A stretch of 64,000 nt of DNA from Lepidurus packardi (lineage: Eukaryota > Arthropoda > Branchiopoda > Notostraca > Triopsidae). The stretch is from contig JAKZAN010000001.1 of assembly GCA_023053545.1 (NCBI GenBank), positions 496,001 through 560,000 of the forward strand, given 5' to 3'. The notes under the pieces are model-generated. The model was not told the origin of the DNA, ran no database searches, and was given only the letters and a program-made list of their open reading frames with translations. Positions 46,113 to 58,140 of this stretch are shown in pieces; the first letter of the stretch is position 1, and each line of letters starts with the position of its first letter. A program made the position numbers and the translations under genes.

Positions 46113-49100
46113 ATATATACACCTTGGTTCCTATGTTGGTTATATACCTGCCTCAACGCCTATTATATATAAGCCCATGACCGCGTGGATACCACGCATG
46201 ACTGGGGACCCAAAGGTCCTCGGTTCGATTCCCGGTCGTGGCACTTTATTTCGTCGAATAAACGAAATATTAATTGGCTCCCTTTCCCTGTACCATATAC
46301 CAAATTCCCGGCAAGGTTCCTATTCGCATATTCGAAATTGTGATGCTTCGGCATTACGAGCTCGAATATCGTGGATAGGAAACCGAGCAGGGGAGTTGGG
46401 TACAGGGAAAGGGGCGAGGCTTCAATTTTTGACGATTTTTCAAGGGGACCCCCTTGATCGTGCAGGGATCCTTATGGAAAATAGCCCAGAAAACGCTTCG
46501 AAATCTCGAAAAGGAGCCACGCCCCCTTTTTGGTCCAATCCACCAATAGGATTCGTCCATTTCGGAAACCACGCCCCCTTTTTTAGCGGATTTTTTGAAA
46601 ATTCACGCAAAAATATTTAAAATTTTAATTTTTATTGAAAAATTGGCAAATACAAAAAGGACATTTTTTGAAACTAGATTTTACGGGGAACTTTTTGGTA
46701 CAACAAATAAGACGAACAAATAAACAAAACAAACAAATAAATAAAACTTAAAATTAAGAAAATAAATTAAAAGTCAAGTCAGTTGAAACTCAGTCAACTG
46801 AAATCCTGAAGTACTAGGAGAACGGCGAATGAAGAAGCGGCGAATCTAAAGCGTGACTTGGGAAAAAGTGAAGAAAATTAAAATGTAAAAGAAATCTCAA
46901 CAATACAAACTGCATGTAAATCGGCTTTTTGCTACCCGCTTCGAAATCTTGTCATCCATATTCGACTTCAATCCAAATAGCCTTCTATTTGCTAGCCTGA
47001 AAGAAACAATTAGTAAAAACTTATAAATGTCAATTTAAAGCGTTACTACCATCACTCCGAAGGTCCCCATGACGTTTACACTGAAATCTGATTCGTTAGG
47101 AGATGCTGACCTCTTGGCACAGGACTACTTCCTCTTCCCCTTCATTTTGGCACCGAAAACTAGAAGAAAAGAGAAAAATATCAGTACAAATTCATGAACA
47201 AAATGTTTAAAACTTACAAATAAGTGTGAACAAACACATCCGCAGAGGAAGATTCGAGGGCCAGAACCGAGCCACTTCTTATGTCTTCGCTTTCTTCTAA
47301 TGGACGGCATTTAACAACATACATTCATAATGTCATTGAGATGTTGTTAAGTAATAACGCAGGAGTTCCAATGGATAGCCTATTTGAATAAAAACAACAA
47401 CACTAGTATAGAGAATAAAAAAAATAACAAGTCAAAACTTACTCCGCCTCTTCATCACCACATCCCCTTTCCTGCTGGTCCTCCACAGGCCCCACAATGC
47501 ACCCGAACCACGCCCTCCAAAACCCAGAGAAGGTCCGTTGCTACCGTTGAAGACTTAACACACTCGTGGTATTTCCCAATGCGAAATATTAGCACAACGG
47601 AGCTCTACCTCAAGCCTATTAGACAATGACAAAGCAGATATTAATACAAAAAGATCGAGTTCATTCAAACTAAAAAATGGACCTTGCGTAACGAACATCA
47701 AAGACGAATCTGGTAACTGCGGCTCACAAGTTTCCTCGTCTTCTTCAAAAGTGGGCGGAGTTTAGCGTCAGAAAGGCTTCAAATGGCTCTAATCTTGGGT
47801 AGTCACGCAGTGAATGCAGTTGAAAGCCTTCCCTTCGTTTTCGCCGAGAATTCTAGAACAAAAGAGACAAGCATCAGTATTACGTCAAAAGTATCAGGAG
47901 AAAAACACCCTTCTGCTGGTTCGTTTGTGCCTTGGGGGTGTTCAGTGAGTCTCTACTAGTTGATAATAGATGGCGCAGTTTGTAGGGTTTAGTGCAGCTT
48001 GTAGATGGGACAGCTTGCAAACATATAATGGACTCTTCGACTGGGGAAAGAAACCAGAAAGCCACTTTGGAAAAAATTCAAACAAGTTCTTACCTCGACT
48101 GAGCGAACACGTGGATCCCCCCGAAAACAGCAACAATCTTGAAAACACGGCAAAATCGCAGCCGGATTCCACCAGCACAGCACATGAAATAATAGCTCCC
48201 CACAGCCTCAGCTTAGCAGAACAGGAAGAGGGAATGGATGAGCACCACACGCTTAACACGTTGTCATACTATCACTCACTGTGAAATGTGGCACCGTCTA
48301 ATAAATAGAAAAGGAACTCTTAGTAAATACCGTTCAGGTTTAAGCACAACTTTGTAAGGGTAAACTTTGTAAGGTTTAAGCACAACTTTGTAAGCTTTGT
48401 CCAGTTTAAGTTGAGTCACTAAAACAGTCACCCCACCCGACTTGACACATCAAAAAAGCCACTGGAAAATTGCTAAAAAGAAAATCGGATTTCGTGAAAA
48501 ATGGAAAGAACGAATCGTTGTCTGAGTAGAGGAAATGGAAGGCACTGCGGGAACTTGACACTAATGGCAATATGTAGCCAACGGGGAGCGAAGACACTTG
48601 AAAACGTTCGAAAAATTGTTCGAAACCTACTGACGCTAACCCTCGGGAATTATGTCGAAAATGCTCAATATTGCTACTTTTAATGAGCAAACTGTGAGAA
48701 TATGCATGCTGCTTGCATACTATACAAGTGTTGGATGCTTTCACTTTGATACAAGTCGGATGGGAGTCGATAAACTTGAAATAAAACGGGAGCAAAATAC
48801 CTGACGTGTAGAAGGTTCTAGTTTTGTTCGCAGACGAGATTAATTCCGTCGTCACCGACAAGCGCCGACAGAGGGCTGTACCCATTCGCCAGAAACCATG
48901 GCAACGTTACGAGCATCGTGATTGGGCACTGCGTTGGGTGAGTGTGTTTAAACTCCATATTCGGACATTTAGCGTGTTAGCAATGCTATTCCCACCCCCT
49001 AACAAATGAAGGAAAATACAAATAATTTGAAGGAAAATACGCATAAAAATGAAGGAAAATACAAATAAAAATGAAGGAAAAAACAAATAAAAATGAAGGA

Positions 49101-52029
49101 AAATACAAATATAAAAATCACTTACCAAAAAATTAACAAATCGGAGGAGGGAAAGCATCGCACAACTCCAGTTGTGAACGCCAAGGACGAAACTGGGGGA
49201 TTTGATAACTGCAGCTCACAAGACTCTTCGCTTTCTTCTAATGGACGGAATTGAACGACACAATCAAGGCACAATGTCATGGAGATGTTGTTAAGTAATA
49301 ATGGATAGCCTATTGGAATAAAAACAACATTAGTAGAGAGAATTAAAAATAAATAAGAAATCAAAACTTACTCCGCCCTCTTCAACACCACACACGCAAT
49401 ACCGTCCCTTGCCTGCTGGTCCTCCACCGGCCCCACAACCACGCCCACCAAACCCCAGACGACCATGAAGACTGAACGGGCTCGCGGTATTTCCCCAATA
49501 CGGAATAGTAGCCAAACGGAGCTCTGTCTCAAGCCTATTAGACAATGACAAGGCAGATATTAATACAAAAGATCGAGTTCATTCAAATCAAAGAATGTAC
49601 CTGGCGTAACGAACACCAAAGACGAATCTGGTAACTGCGGCTTACAATTATACTCGGCTTCTTCGAAAGTGGGCGGAGTTTAGCGTCACAAAGGCTTCCC
49701 ATGAAGCTAATGTTGGGTAGTAACCCAGTGAATCCAGTTGAAAGCCTTTCACTTCGTTTTCGCTGAGAATTCTAGAATAAAAGAGACAAGCATCAGTATA
49801 ATGTCAAAAGTATTATGAGAAAAACACTCACAAAAGAAAAGGCCTGAAAGAAAGGGCTCAAGTTCCAGACGATTGCGACGTTGACCAAGTCGACTTACTC
49901 ACTCTTCCTTTTCGCTTCGATACATTGGACGAGTTCCACAACCCACAAAACTGTTATTTCCTTCTTCCACCCTCTTTCCGAGGTCTACATGGCGAAGAGC
50001 AGGCGAAAGCAGAGAATAATCCACAAAGTGTGCTTCCCTTATTCAAAAGACTCAAATGTATCCATTTTCGCCGGCTGGAGACATAGCAAGTGTGGGAAAG
50101 GCGGAGATGTTGCCCAAAGTCGACCAGGTGCAGGTTCTGCTCCCCCTTTTTTTTTTGCTTTGTTTTCCTACGACCAATAGCCTTCCGAGACTTCGCCCTC
50201 CCTTTTCTCCCGGTCTCGTGAACGTCCTAGGAAAAAAGAACAAGAATAAAAACTATAAAATATGAATAAAAACTGTAACACTGAGCTATTTTAAACGCTT
50301 TCAAAGTAATCTATCTACTATGGCCATGTTAACCATGTTGAAACATAAAATGGACTCTTCGATTAGGGAAAGAAACCAGAAAGCCACTTTGGAAAAAATT
50401 CGACCAAGTTCTTACCTCGACTGAGCCTACACGTGGATCCAAGCAAAAAACAGCAACAATCTTGAAAACACAGCAAAATCCCAGCCGGAGCGCTAAGGGA
50501 ACCAAACGGAGTGAAAGTCTCTTTTTCTTCTCCAAAAGGATGGCAAAAGCAAGTTGGCTGAGTGGAACGGGAGGACCACACACTTAACACTAACAATAAA
50601 ACTGTTTGTAGCAATAGAACTGTTTGTGAAATTTGTCACCACCTAATAAATATAAAAGGGACAACTCTTAGTAATACTGTTCATCTTTAAACACAACTTA
50701 ACACGGTTTTAAGCTTTGACAAGTTGAATTTGAGTCTCGAAAAAAGTACGTCATCCCACCCGACTAGAAAAATCAAAATGGCGGAACAGGGCGGGGACAA
50801 AAACGTTCGCTGGAGCTTTGAACGGGACCGACAATGGCGGCCATGCGGGAATTTTTAATATTACGTTTTTTAGCCGGAATATTGCTAACTTTGTTTGCAT
50901 TGATAATTTTTTAAACCCAAAAATGGGATTACCCTCCGAGGGTTGATCTTTGTTGGTAGTCATGAGGATTGAGGAATTAAAAGAAATCTGGAAATTGCTC
51001 AAATCGGATTTTGAACATGTTCGTGAAAAAATAGGAAAAACAAAATATTCGCCTTACTAGAGGAAACGGAAGGCATAATATATAACTAACTGATAACTAG
51101 TTGTTAATTGAATTAATGGCAATATGTAGCCAGTGGGAGCGAATAAACTTGAAAACGTTCGAAATCTACTGACGCTTACCCCTGGGAATAATGTCGAACA
51201 CTATCAATATTGTTACTTTTTATTAAGAAAATGTGACAATATTCAAGCTGATTGCATAATACTTAGGTCTGTTTGCCTTTCAGTTTGATAAAAGTAGGAT
51301 GGGAGTCGAATAATTTGAATAAAACGGGAGCAAAATACCTGACGTGGAGTCGGCTTGGCGTCTGTTCACAAAATGGCTGACGGGATTAATTCCGTCCGCT
51401 ATGCAAAGTGGCGGCGAGTGCCTTCTAAGCTTATAATATCTTTCCTTAATCTCACACATGACTCTCCCACGTGGCATGCCATGTTTTCAATCAGCTTCAT
51501 TTGAATAACAGGCGAAGAAATAAGGATGTCTCTTCTAAAAAATTCAAATAATAATTACCAACTGGAGCAGGCAAAAGGTGGAAAAGAATAACCCAGCGGC
51601 ATCATGTTTGAGCTTGTCCAGCTTGTCACAAAATCGTCCGATTTAGACGTAAAAAAAGGCGTACACGCCCAAACGTTTGAACGAAACTTGGCACTGAAAA
51701 CACGCACAAAATCCACAAATGAAGCTGCATGAATGCTTATAGATGAACAGGATGGATGTTGTTCGTAACTGCAGACAGACTAAGTTACGTAGATTCAGCT
51801 AAACACACAACTATTCTATACATAAATTTATGCATAACAATAGTTTCTGTCTGAACATGTTTATTGTTCGACTTTGCGAGCGCGACTGAAGCTGCACGTT
51901 GGACAAAGCGCCGGTTGCGGCCGTTCCAGTAACGCACCCTATTCAAACTCGATGGAATTGTCTAAAACCAATTTTTCTTAGGTTTAACTTTGCAGCAACA
52001 GCCCTATAAAAATTAACCAGAACAACCCA
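45624..52029 (-). repeat. Right arm of the inverted repeat
   Basis: Inverted counterpart of the left arm. Splice-like signals run on the minus strand here, mirroring the plus strand of the left arm. Its open frames (for example at 46,177-46,620, 47,970-48,284 and 48,406-48,885) correspond to equally unrecognisable frames on the other arm. Confidence 0.8.
46172..46242 (+). repeat. tRNA-derived (SINE-like) promoter module, right arm
   Basis: Mirror copy of the left-arm module. The A-box-like tgaccgcgtgg starts at 46178 and the B box ggttcgattcc is at 46222-46232. Same incomplete tRNA structure. Confidence 0.6.
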
Positions 52030-52244
52030 GATACTTTCATTTCCTTTCAATCTGCTCCTGTGTTGTTGTACCGAGTGGGTTAAGCTTTTGTAGCCCACTA
52101 TTCTACCTTTCTTTAACATAAACTACCGATTAACATAGGCGAGTTCACGGATTTTTTCGCAAGTTTGCGGATTAAGATTCCTTACTGGCGTGAATCCTAC
52201 CCAACGGCCTTTATTGAGCTTGCTGTTTTTAATACAGAATCTTA

Positions 52245-52652
52245 CTATCGCGCAATTAGTAGGTTATTACTACGAACACCAGACAGAAAATGTCCGAAAA
52301 TGTCTAGCAAATAAGGTTCTAAGTTGGGACCTACCTCGGCATAGTCGATTTTCTCGATTCGATGCCCAGCGAATTTCCGCTGGAAAAGTCGCACGTAAGG
52401 CTTCTTGACATTCGGAGTTAAATTCATGAAGTTTGCAATGTGCTGGCGGTCGTTAGAATGGAGCAAGTACGCGTAATGAGGATCGCCTTGAATGGAATTA
52501 ATAAAATTTTTGAAATTTTCCAAGTAATACGGCATTTCATAGGTTCTGCGTGGAATACCTTCTTCGATGGAGAAAGGACTGACGAAGAAGGGTTCTTGAG
52601 TGGCGAAGAAAATAGCTTCCGTCTCAATGATTCGGGTTTCCGCTTTGACGGA
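52245..52652 (-). pseudogene. FAN1: FAN1-like nuclease fragment, C-terminus lost
   Basis: FAN1 is a structure-specific nuclease in interstrand crosslink repair. A minus-strand exon starting at 52652 (after a ttatttacacag acceptor) encodes the beginning of the FAN1 domain: MPYYLENFKNFINSIQ, then KKPYVRLFQRKFAGHRIEKIDYAEVG, then EPYLLDIFGHFL. This follows human FAN1 PYYLRSFL...LYVRLFQRKLSW...KLEYEEI. After GHFL, family similarity ends, and the frame stops at 52245. The large foldback element begins about 215 bp further on, and HAUS7 lies on its far side. The rest of the FAN1 domain and the VRR-NUC catalytic part are therefore not in this window. A truncated pseudogene is the simplest reading. 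Confidence 0.7.
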
Positions 52653-52659
52653 CTGTGTA

Positions 52660-53470
52660 AATAACGTCGAGGAGGAAATCGACTGGCTTGCTTAGGTCAA
52701 GTTTTACTTTATCTGGCAAGAGTGTTGGGAGAATTAGGCCCCGCTGTAGTTGAGAGACCGATCGCCGATTTGGATCTGCCGCGGGTAGTTTTCGGAGAAC
52801 GAATTGCCCCAGGTGAATTATTTTGCTCTAATCTCCGACTTGATCGTGGGGATTTCGGGCTCGGACTAATCAAGCAAACTTTCCGAGCCTTTTTTTATTT
52901 CGGATTCCTTAGTCGAAAGATCGGTTAGAGCTACTCTGGCATTGCTGCTGGAACGTAAAGATTGAGTAAGATCAAGGGTGACTTTCTCCACAAGATGTCA
53001 TCCTCTTTTCGACGAACGTTAGGTTTGTCATCTTGCGTGCTGCTAACTTGCAGGTCGGAACTCGAGGTTGTAGAAGATACGCCATCTTCATCCAATTGCT
53101 TTTCAACCTTAAAACTTGCTCATTGCTTACGGGACAAATAACAGTACTCGGTGTTTTGGTGCAAGATGTGGAGGTTACTTTTGTCTTGAGTGTGGAAGGA
53201 TATTTTGAATTTGATTGAGACTCGGGAACATATCCAAGCGTTTGAGTAGGAGTTATCGGTACCAACTTTGGTAAAAAAAAAATATTTTTAAGTATTTTGA
53301 GTATTTTTGAGTATTTACTGAGTATTTTGATTTGGAGTGTTGTCGTTATTCGAGGATCCTGCGCAATTACTCGAAGACTTTCCATTGTCCACTTCGTCTT
53401 TGTTTCCCAAATTTGGTTTTCGTCATCTAGAGGAATTTCAAAAAATAAAAACACATTTAGTTATCAAGAT
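52660..53470 (-). pseudogene. Possible upstream exons of the FAN1 fragment, frame-broken
   Basis: Minus-strand sequence 5' of the FAN1 exon has coding-like Ser/Pro/Lys-rich stretches in different frames. Examples are SPSPKSPRSSRRLEQNN with RSPKTTRGRSKSAIGLS (about 52,870-52,730), and ICPVSNEQVLRLKSN (about 53,140), which weakly resembles a RAD18-type UBZ finger lacking ligands. I could not join them with credible introns; either the gene is decayed or my splice choices are wrong. Confidence 0.35.
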
Positions 53471-53569
53471 TCGCCCGCCATCTCCTAGGAATAAGTTATG
53501 TTCGGACGAAATGTTAAATTTTACAACTTTTGCATGTTACTTTGAGAACTTTACCCTTTCTCCCTAAAC

Positions 53570-54734
53570 TCCAGATGTACGGAGCTCGAGAAAGGCGTAA
53601 CATGTAACTAGGCTGAAAACTGACTCGTACGATTGACAGGCCAGAAAAGGGGTATCTTTTGCATGGGCCCCCCGTAGGACGATTTATGACTGTTAAGTTC
53701 GAACTTTTATTTTGGTTGGTAGCGTATTGATTTATTGAGTAGATAAAGACTCGCACAAATGAAACAAAACCAACGAAACACTGGTAATCTTTCCTGTCCA
53801 CTACATTAATCGACTTCTGATCAGGTTATAACGACTACTCTACGACGACTACCACTCTTTCGCGATACCTACGTTTTGTATGCTAACTCTTTCCCTTGAC
53901 CTTTCAATACCTGTCCCTGACCTTAACCTTGCATGCTTTTCTTGCCATCAGGTCAAGAACTACGAAAACCTATCATCAGAATGACGAAAACCTATCATGA
54001 CTGACAAAAAACAAACTTCGCACATGTTCTAGACGTTTAAAGTCTTTAACTGACCAATGACGACGACGAGCGACCAAGACTTCAGCTTAGTATAAACGTA
54101 ATTTTGTATGAAGAATACAAAGAGTTCTTGCTTGACGTTGGAGCCGTGTGCATCTTTACTGCTCAGTAAAAAGGCTTGCAACGGAGCAAAGCTCCAAGTT
54201 CAGCGATTTAAGCCAAGTTAGAATTCTCTCTATATTTCAGAAGGGTAATCTAGGGAACTCGTGCTTAAATCTGGTCCTCCATTTGAACAAGTTATGCTAA
54301 TAAAAGCGGACACGGAAGGCTGCAAAACGCGGGGTGCGGATAGGATGTGAAACGTAAAAAGCACCAGTGTAATTCGAAATGGAATGCATTATGTAAATCC
54401 AAGTGGAAAATTACATGGAGATTTGAAAAATGAAAGACAAGACAAAAGAAAAAGGCAAACTTGAAGATTAATTTATCCTAAAGGTCAAAAAGTGTACAAT
54501 CGAGTTTAATAGTTCATGAAAATTGACTTTTGCAATGTATTTGACAGTCTATTTGTACTATTTGATGTAAGAATCAACAATGATGTAATGATGTAAGAAT
54601 ACTGTCATGTGAAAATCCTCCTTCGTAAGTCAAAAGGACAAAATTGAGTGAATGAATGAGATACAGGGAATACTTAAATCGATGCCTAATTCCTTACCTG
54701 CAGTCCCACATGGGACAGAACTTGTAATAAATCT
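53570..54734. other. Intergenic region, nothing recognised
   Basis: AT-rich sequence between the FAN1 remains and the GPCR remains. No convincing exon or repeat family was seen. Confidence 0.5.
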
Positions 54735-55270
54735 ATTGTGCGGGGTATGTTTAGAAGTGTATGCGAAAACTTTTTAACTCGGACAGCAAAGGTTTGAAAA
54801 AGTTGCCATGCGAGTTTGCATACAGGGTGGCATCTTGCATTTTAATGACCAAAAACCAGTTAGAGTGTAAACGTTGCCGTCTGCTCAAACCAAGAATCGT
54901 AACACTCTCTACACATTTCCGATACTTTTAACAGTGTACTAGTTTCGGTGTACTCAATCCCTACGTCGGGTACTTCGACTGCATCTGGTAATTATGAATG
55001 AAAACAGGTTTTTAATGAAGAAAATTGACCTTCAAATTCCGTTTCTTGGCGCTCGTGCGGGGAAGTTTTAGAAGCGTATGCGAAAACCTTTTAACGCGGA
55101 TAGCAAAGGTTTGAAAAAGTTGCCATGCGAGTTTGCATACAGGATGCATCTTGCATTTGAATGACCAGAAACTAGTTTCTGGGGAAAAATGGGACCTTGT
55201 GGTTTTTCCGATACTTTGAACATGATAGAAATGCCCTGGGAAGGCAATTCAGTTGAAACGCACTTTGGTC
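54735..55270 (+). pseudogene. Duplicated fragments related to the GPCR locus
   Basis: A 130-bp block (gtatgcgaaaac ... gccatgcgagtttgcataca) occurs at about 54,735-54,865 and again at about 55,055-55,185. Between them, gttgccgtctgctcaaacca plus agaatcgtaac (about 54,870) copies coding sequence of the GPCR ectodomain at about 56,030. The frames are broken. Confidence 0.6.
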
Positions 55271-55348
55271 GAGTGAAGCTCGTGTGTTCTCAAGCACTTA
55301 CTGATATAGTACAGTGCGAAATACAGAAAAATACAGTGCGAAAGGAAG

Positions 55349-57602
55349 ATGGACTTCTTTGTACTAATCTATATTTTAATAGCAAACCCCGTGTTAGCAC
55401 TTTATTTCAGTAACTCTACAAAAGAAGCTGTAAGTTATTGCGCTTCTGACGAAGTCTTTGAGCTTGTGCCGGAGTACAAATCAGTTCGTACAAATCACTT
55501 TAAAATCAAGTTAACTTTAAATTAAATTCTATTCTTTTCAGGAAAATCCGCTAGCATTAACTCGTGAATCCAAAATAAAAAAAAAATCAACTTACAATCC
55601 AAACACAATGCAATACGACAAATTGCTACCGCAAGTGTTGTCCTATGGGTTCCATGTCCGATCCGGATGAGGATTCTTCACGCAAACTCCCTCAGTTTGT
55701 TGCAGATGGACATCAAGATGACGAACCTATGAATAACGAAAAGATATTAAGCAGCGTCAACATTTCTGAAACGGAAAACTTTCAAATCATTTATCGCAAA
55801 ATCTGCCCAGAATATACTGACATGCAAAGTTTTAAAAGGAAAAAGGACAAATTCTTAAAGTTAACAAAGGGACAACCGGATATTCACGAAATATCTCGAA
55901 ATATCTCCTTCACTATGCACAAGGTTTGCTTTGATTCTGACAGAAATAGCCAAAGCATTGTAGTTGCTTGCTTAGAATCCAAAGTAGCAATCCCGAAATG
56001 TTGTCCAGCTGGCCAAGTTTTGAATTGCACGTTGCCGTCTGTTCAAACCAAGAATCGTAACTCCTCTCTACACATTCCTCGTGAGGCCAGTTCGGCTGAT
56101 ACCTATACTACTTGCTAAATTCTACCTACGTCCAAGAACTTCATAAGATGGACATTGAAAAGGATGGAAACGATTCGGTAACGATTGCGGAACACGCGCT
56201 ATCGAAACTTTCAAGCTTCAGTTCATTCATTTATGATGGTTACATGTATTCCTGGCAGGATTTCGTACTTAGCGAAGCTCCGGAAAGGGAAAGGACACCA
56301 GATGACCGGAGTGGGTTAGTAGTCTACTCTTTGTTATATTGGATTTCCGCTACTTTTCTGGCTTTTCAAATGTCTTTACTTAGAGAAGGTCCGAAAATGG
56401 AATACGCGCTGGACGCTGGAGTATATAATTAGTCTACTTTTTGTTATATTGCACTTCCGATACTTTTCTGGTGGTCACTTTCCTGGTCTACGCCTTTTTG
56501 GAAAAACTTCGCAAAAAACAAAGCAGCAAGAACACGATGAGTTTAGTGGGCTCTATGTGCCTATTGTACTTCATAATGGCTTGCAGGCTATTCGTCAGAA
56601 GCCTTTGGAGATTTAGCGATCCTATTCTTGGTATGGTAACTTCCTATCTAAAAGCCTTTTCCAAACAAATAATCTGAATTTCATTATTAGTTGGTTTTTC
56701 GCGCTACTTTTTCTTCGTGACCATTACATGGACGGGAATAGTATCCCTGGATATACTTAGCATGTTTAGGTAACATAAGTTCTTATCTTTTTATTTTCTT
56801 CTCATACTAAAGTTGTTAATTAAAAATCAAGATACGCCCAGACTAATCAACAAAGCGTCAAAAAGCAAACTCGAAGATTTGTGTTCAACTCAGGCTTGGC
56901 TTGGGGTATTCCCTTACTTTTTGAGGGGCTTCTTCAACTGAGTCATGCGCCTGAACTAGACGCATGCATTCCATGTAAGCGAGTAAAGAATGCCTACCTA
57001 CGGGATGTTCTTTTAAGTTAATTTGCAATTTGTCTTCCAATAAGGTACTTTAATTTTGTACATCTTCCTCATGGGTCATTTTGGAATAGTCGTAATTGTT
57101 AACATCATAAGCTTCATCTGGGTTTCCTTCAAAAGCTTCATCAAACTTCACAGTTTGCTACTATAACATTTCAAAGGCAGCCAACGTCTCCAAGAAATAC
57201 GTCAGCAAAAGGTATACCATTTAACTCTTAGCAGTTAAAACAAAGACATTTCACTGAATGGGGTTCTTTGTAAGGCTGGTCACATCCTTTCGCATATTTG
57301 TTTTGATGGGCGTGTCGTGGGTTCTGGGACTAGTGAGCATGTTTTGTGATAATAATTACGTGATACTAGTGATTTCCACGTGGGATACGGTGCAAGGCAT
57401 TTTAATGTTTTTCGTACTCGTCTGCAAACCGAACGTCTTGAGAATGTTACAAGAGCAATACCATAGGAAGATCCATCTCCTCATTAAGGTAGTCTCCATC
57501 TTTTCTCCAGCTTCGGAAAGTGAAACGGAGAGAAATGTTGCTGCTGGGTCTGCTCCGGATCTAAACACAACACCTTCGCATATTTTGTCCATGACATCCT
57601 AA
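55349..57602 (+). pseudogene. Methuselah-like GPCR, frame-broken
   Basis: Family B-like arthropod receptor with a Cys-rich ectodomain. Exon 1 at 55349-55429 encodes a signal peptide (MDFFVLIYILIANPVLALYF). Exon 2 from 55542 carries Methuselah-type Cys motifs (CYRKCCPMGS, later IPKCCPAGQVLN). TM1/TM2 are at about 56,450-56,620, TM3 at 56,691-56,769 (FFFVTITWTGIVSLDIL), TM4 at 56,832-56,974, TM5 at 57,045-57,165, and TM6/TM7 at 57,258-57,602 (SFRIFVLMGVSWVLGLVS). Frame is lost at an A10 run (55577-55586), near 56,115, before TM1 (about 56,430, where a 35-bp segment is repeated 110 bp apart) and before TM6. Some breaks could be assembly errors or introns I misread, but four in one gene favour a pseudogene. 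Confidence 0.65.
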
Positions 57603-57869
57603 TCTCCTAACACCAAAATTGGTGGATAAATGCACAATGCGAAAAACAAAACTTACTCAAACTGTTACTTCCATCTCCCCCCCTTTAACTGCACAACAGG
57701 CAATGAAAACGATCTGATGATGATTGTGGGATCCGCGAATTCGGATAGTTCCAACAGCCTGCTAGTATTCCACGAATCAACCTTGTCAATTATGTACTCA
57801 CCATATTGATATTGAAAGATACTGCATCGGGGAGTTAGAAAACAAAACCAACTTCACGGAACAACAAGT

Positions 57870-58140
57870 ACAACTATACAAAACTACTTCCTCATAGCTA
57901 GAGTCTGCAATCCTTGTGCAAATAAGCGCTGTGTCAAAAAGTGTGGTGCCGAATGGATTTTCATAAAGAGCACTATGAGGCCATGCGAGTAATTCGAAAA
58001 TCTAGAGTTGAATAAAGTGACCATTCGGTTCATGGATGGAAACGGCGATGATTCCTTCACAACGGTTTACTTAGCCATCCCGTTATCCATAGCCAATGCC
58101 ATTTATTGTATTGTAGTAGTATTGTAGGATGTAGAGTATT
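57870..58140 (+). pseudogene. Second Methuselah-like ectodomain relic
   Basis: Translating about 57,910-57,980 gives NPCANKRCVKKCGAEW with IFIKSTMRPCE, matching the spacing of the CxxKCCPxGxxxN motif of this receptor class. About 58,030 gives MDGNGDDSFTTVYLAIP, resembling DGNDSVTIAEHAL of the first copy. There are stops between the pieces. Probably a remnant of a tandem receptor duplicate. Confidence 0.45.

Larger units (their letters stand above)
31442..52029. mobile_element. 20.6-kb foldback element (giant inverted repeat)
   Basis: Sequence from 31442 (gggttgt..., then ctgttgctgcaaagttaaac) is repeated inverted up to 52029 (...gtttaactttgcagcaacag, then ...acaaccc). Homology stops at both outer ends: the flanks (ttaagaaa / agatactt) do not match, and no target duplication is evident. 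The arms meet at 45618-45623. The right arm is about 6.4 kb. The left arm is about 14.2 kb because of about 6.4 kb of extra DNA (34.44-40.87 kb) and smaller insertions. No transposase, RT, integrase or helicase motif was seen in any frame I examined. Content is repeated gene-like modules with splice signals, a satellite, microsatellites and tRNA-derived pieces. It may be a giant foldback transposon, or a palindrome made by inverted duplication. Confidence 0.8.

Noticed and set aside
31442..52029. Maverick/Polinton or viral insertion
   Set aside because: Size and inverted termini were suggestive, but no polymerase, integrase, ATPase or capsid motif was found in any frame examined.
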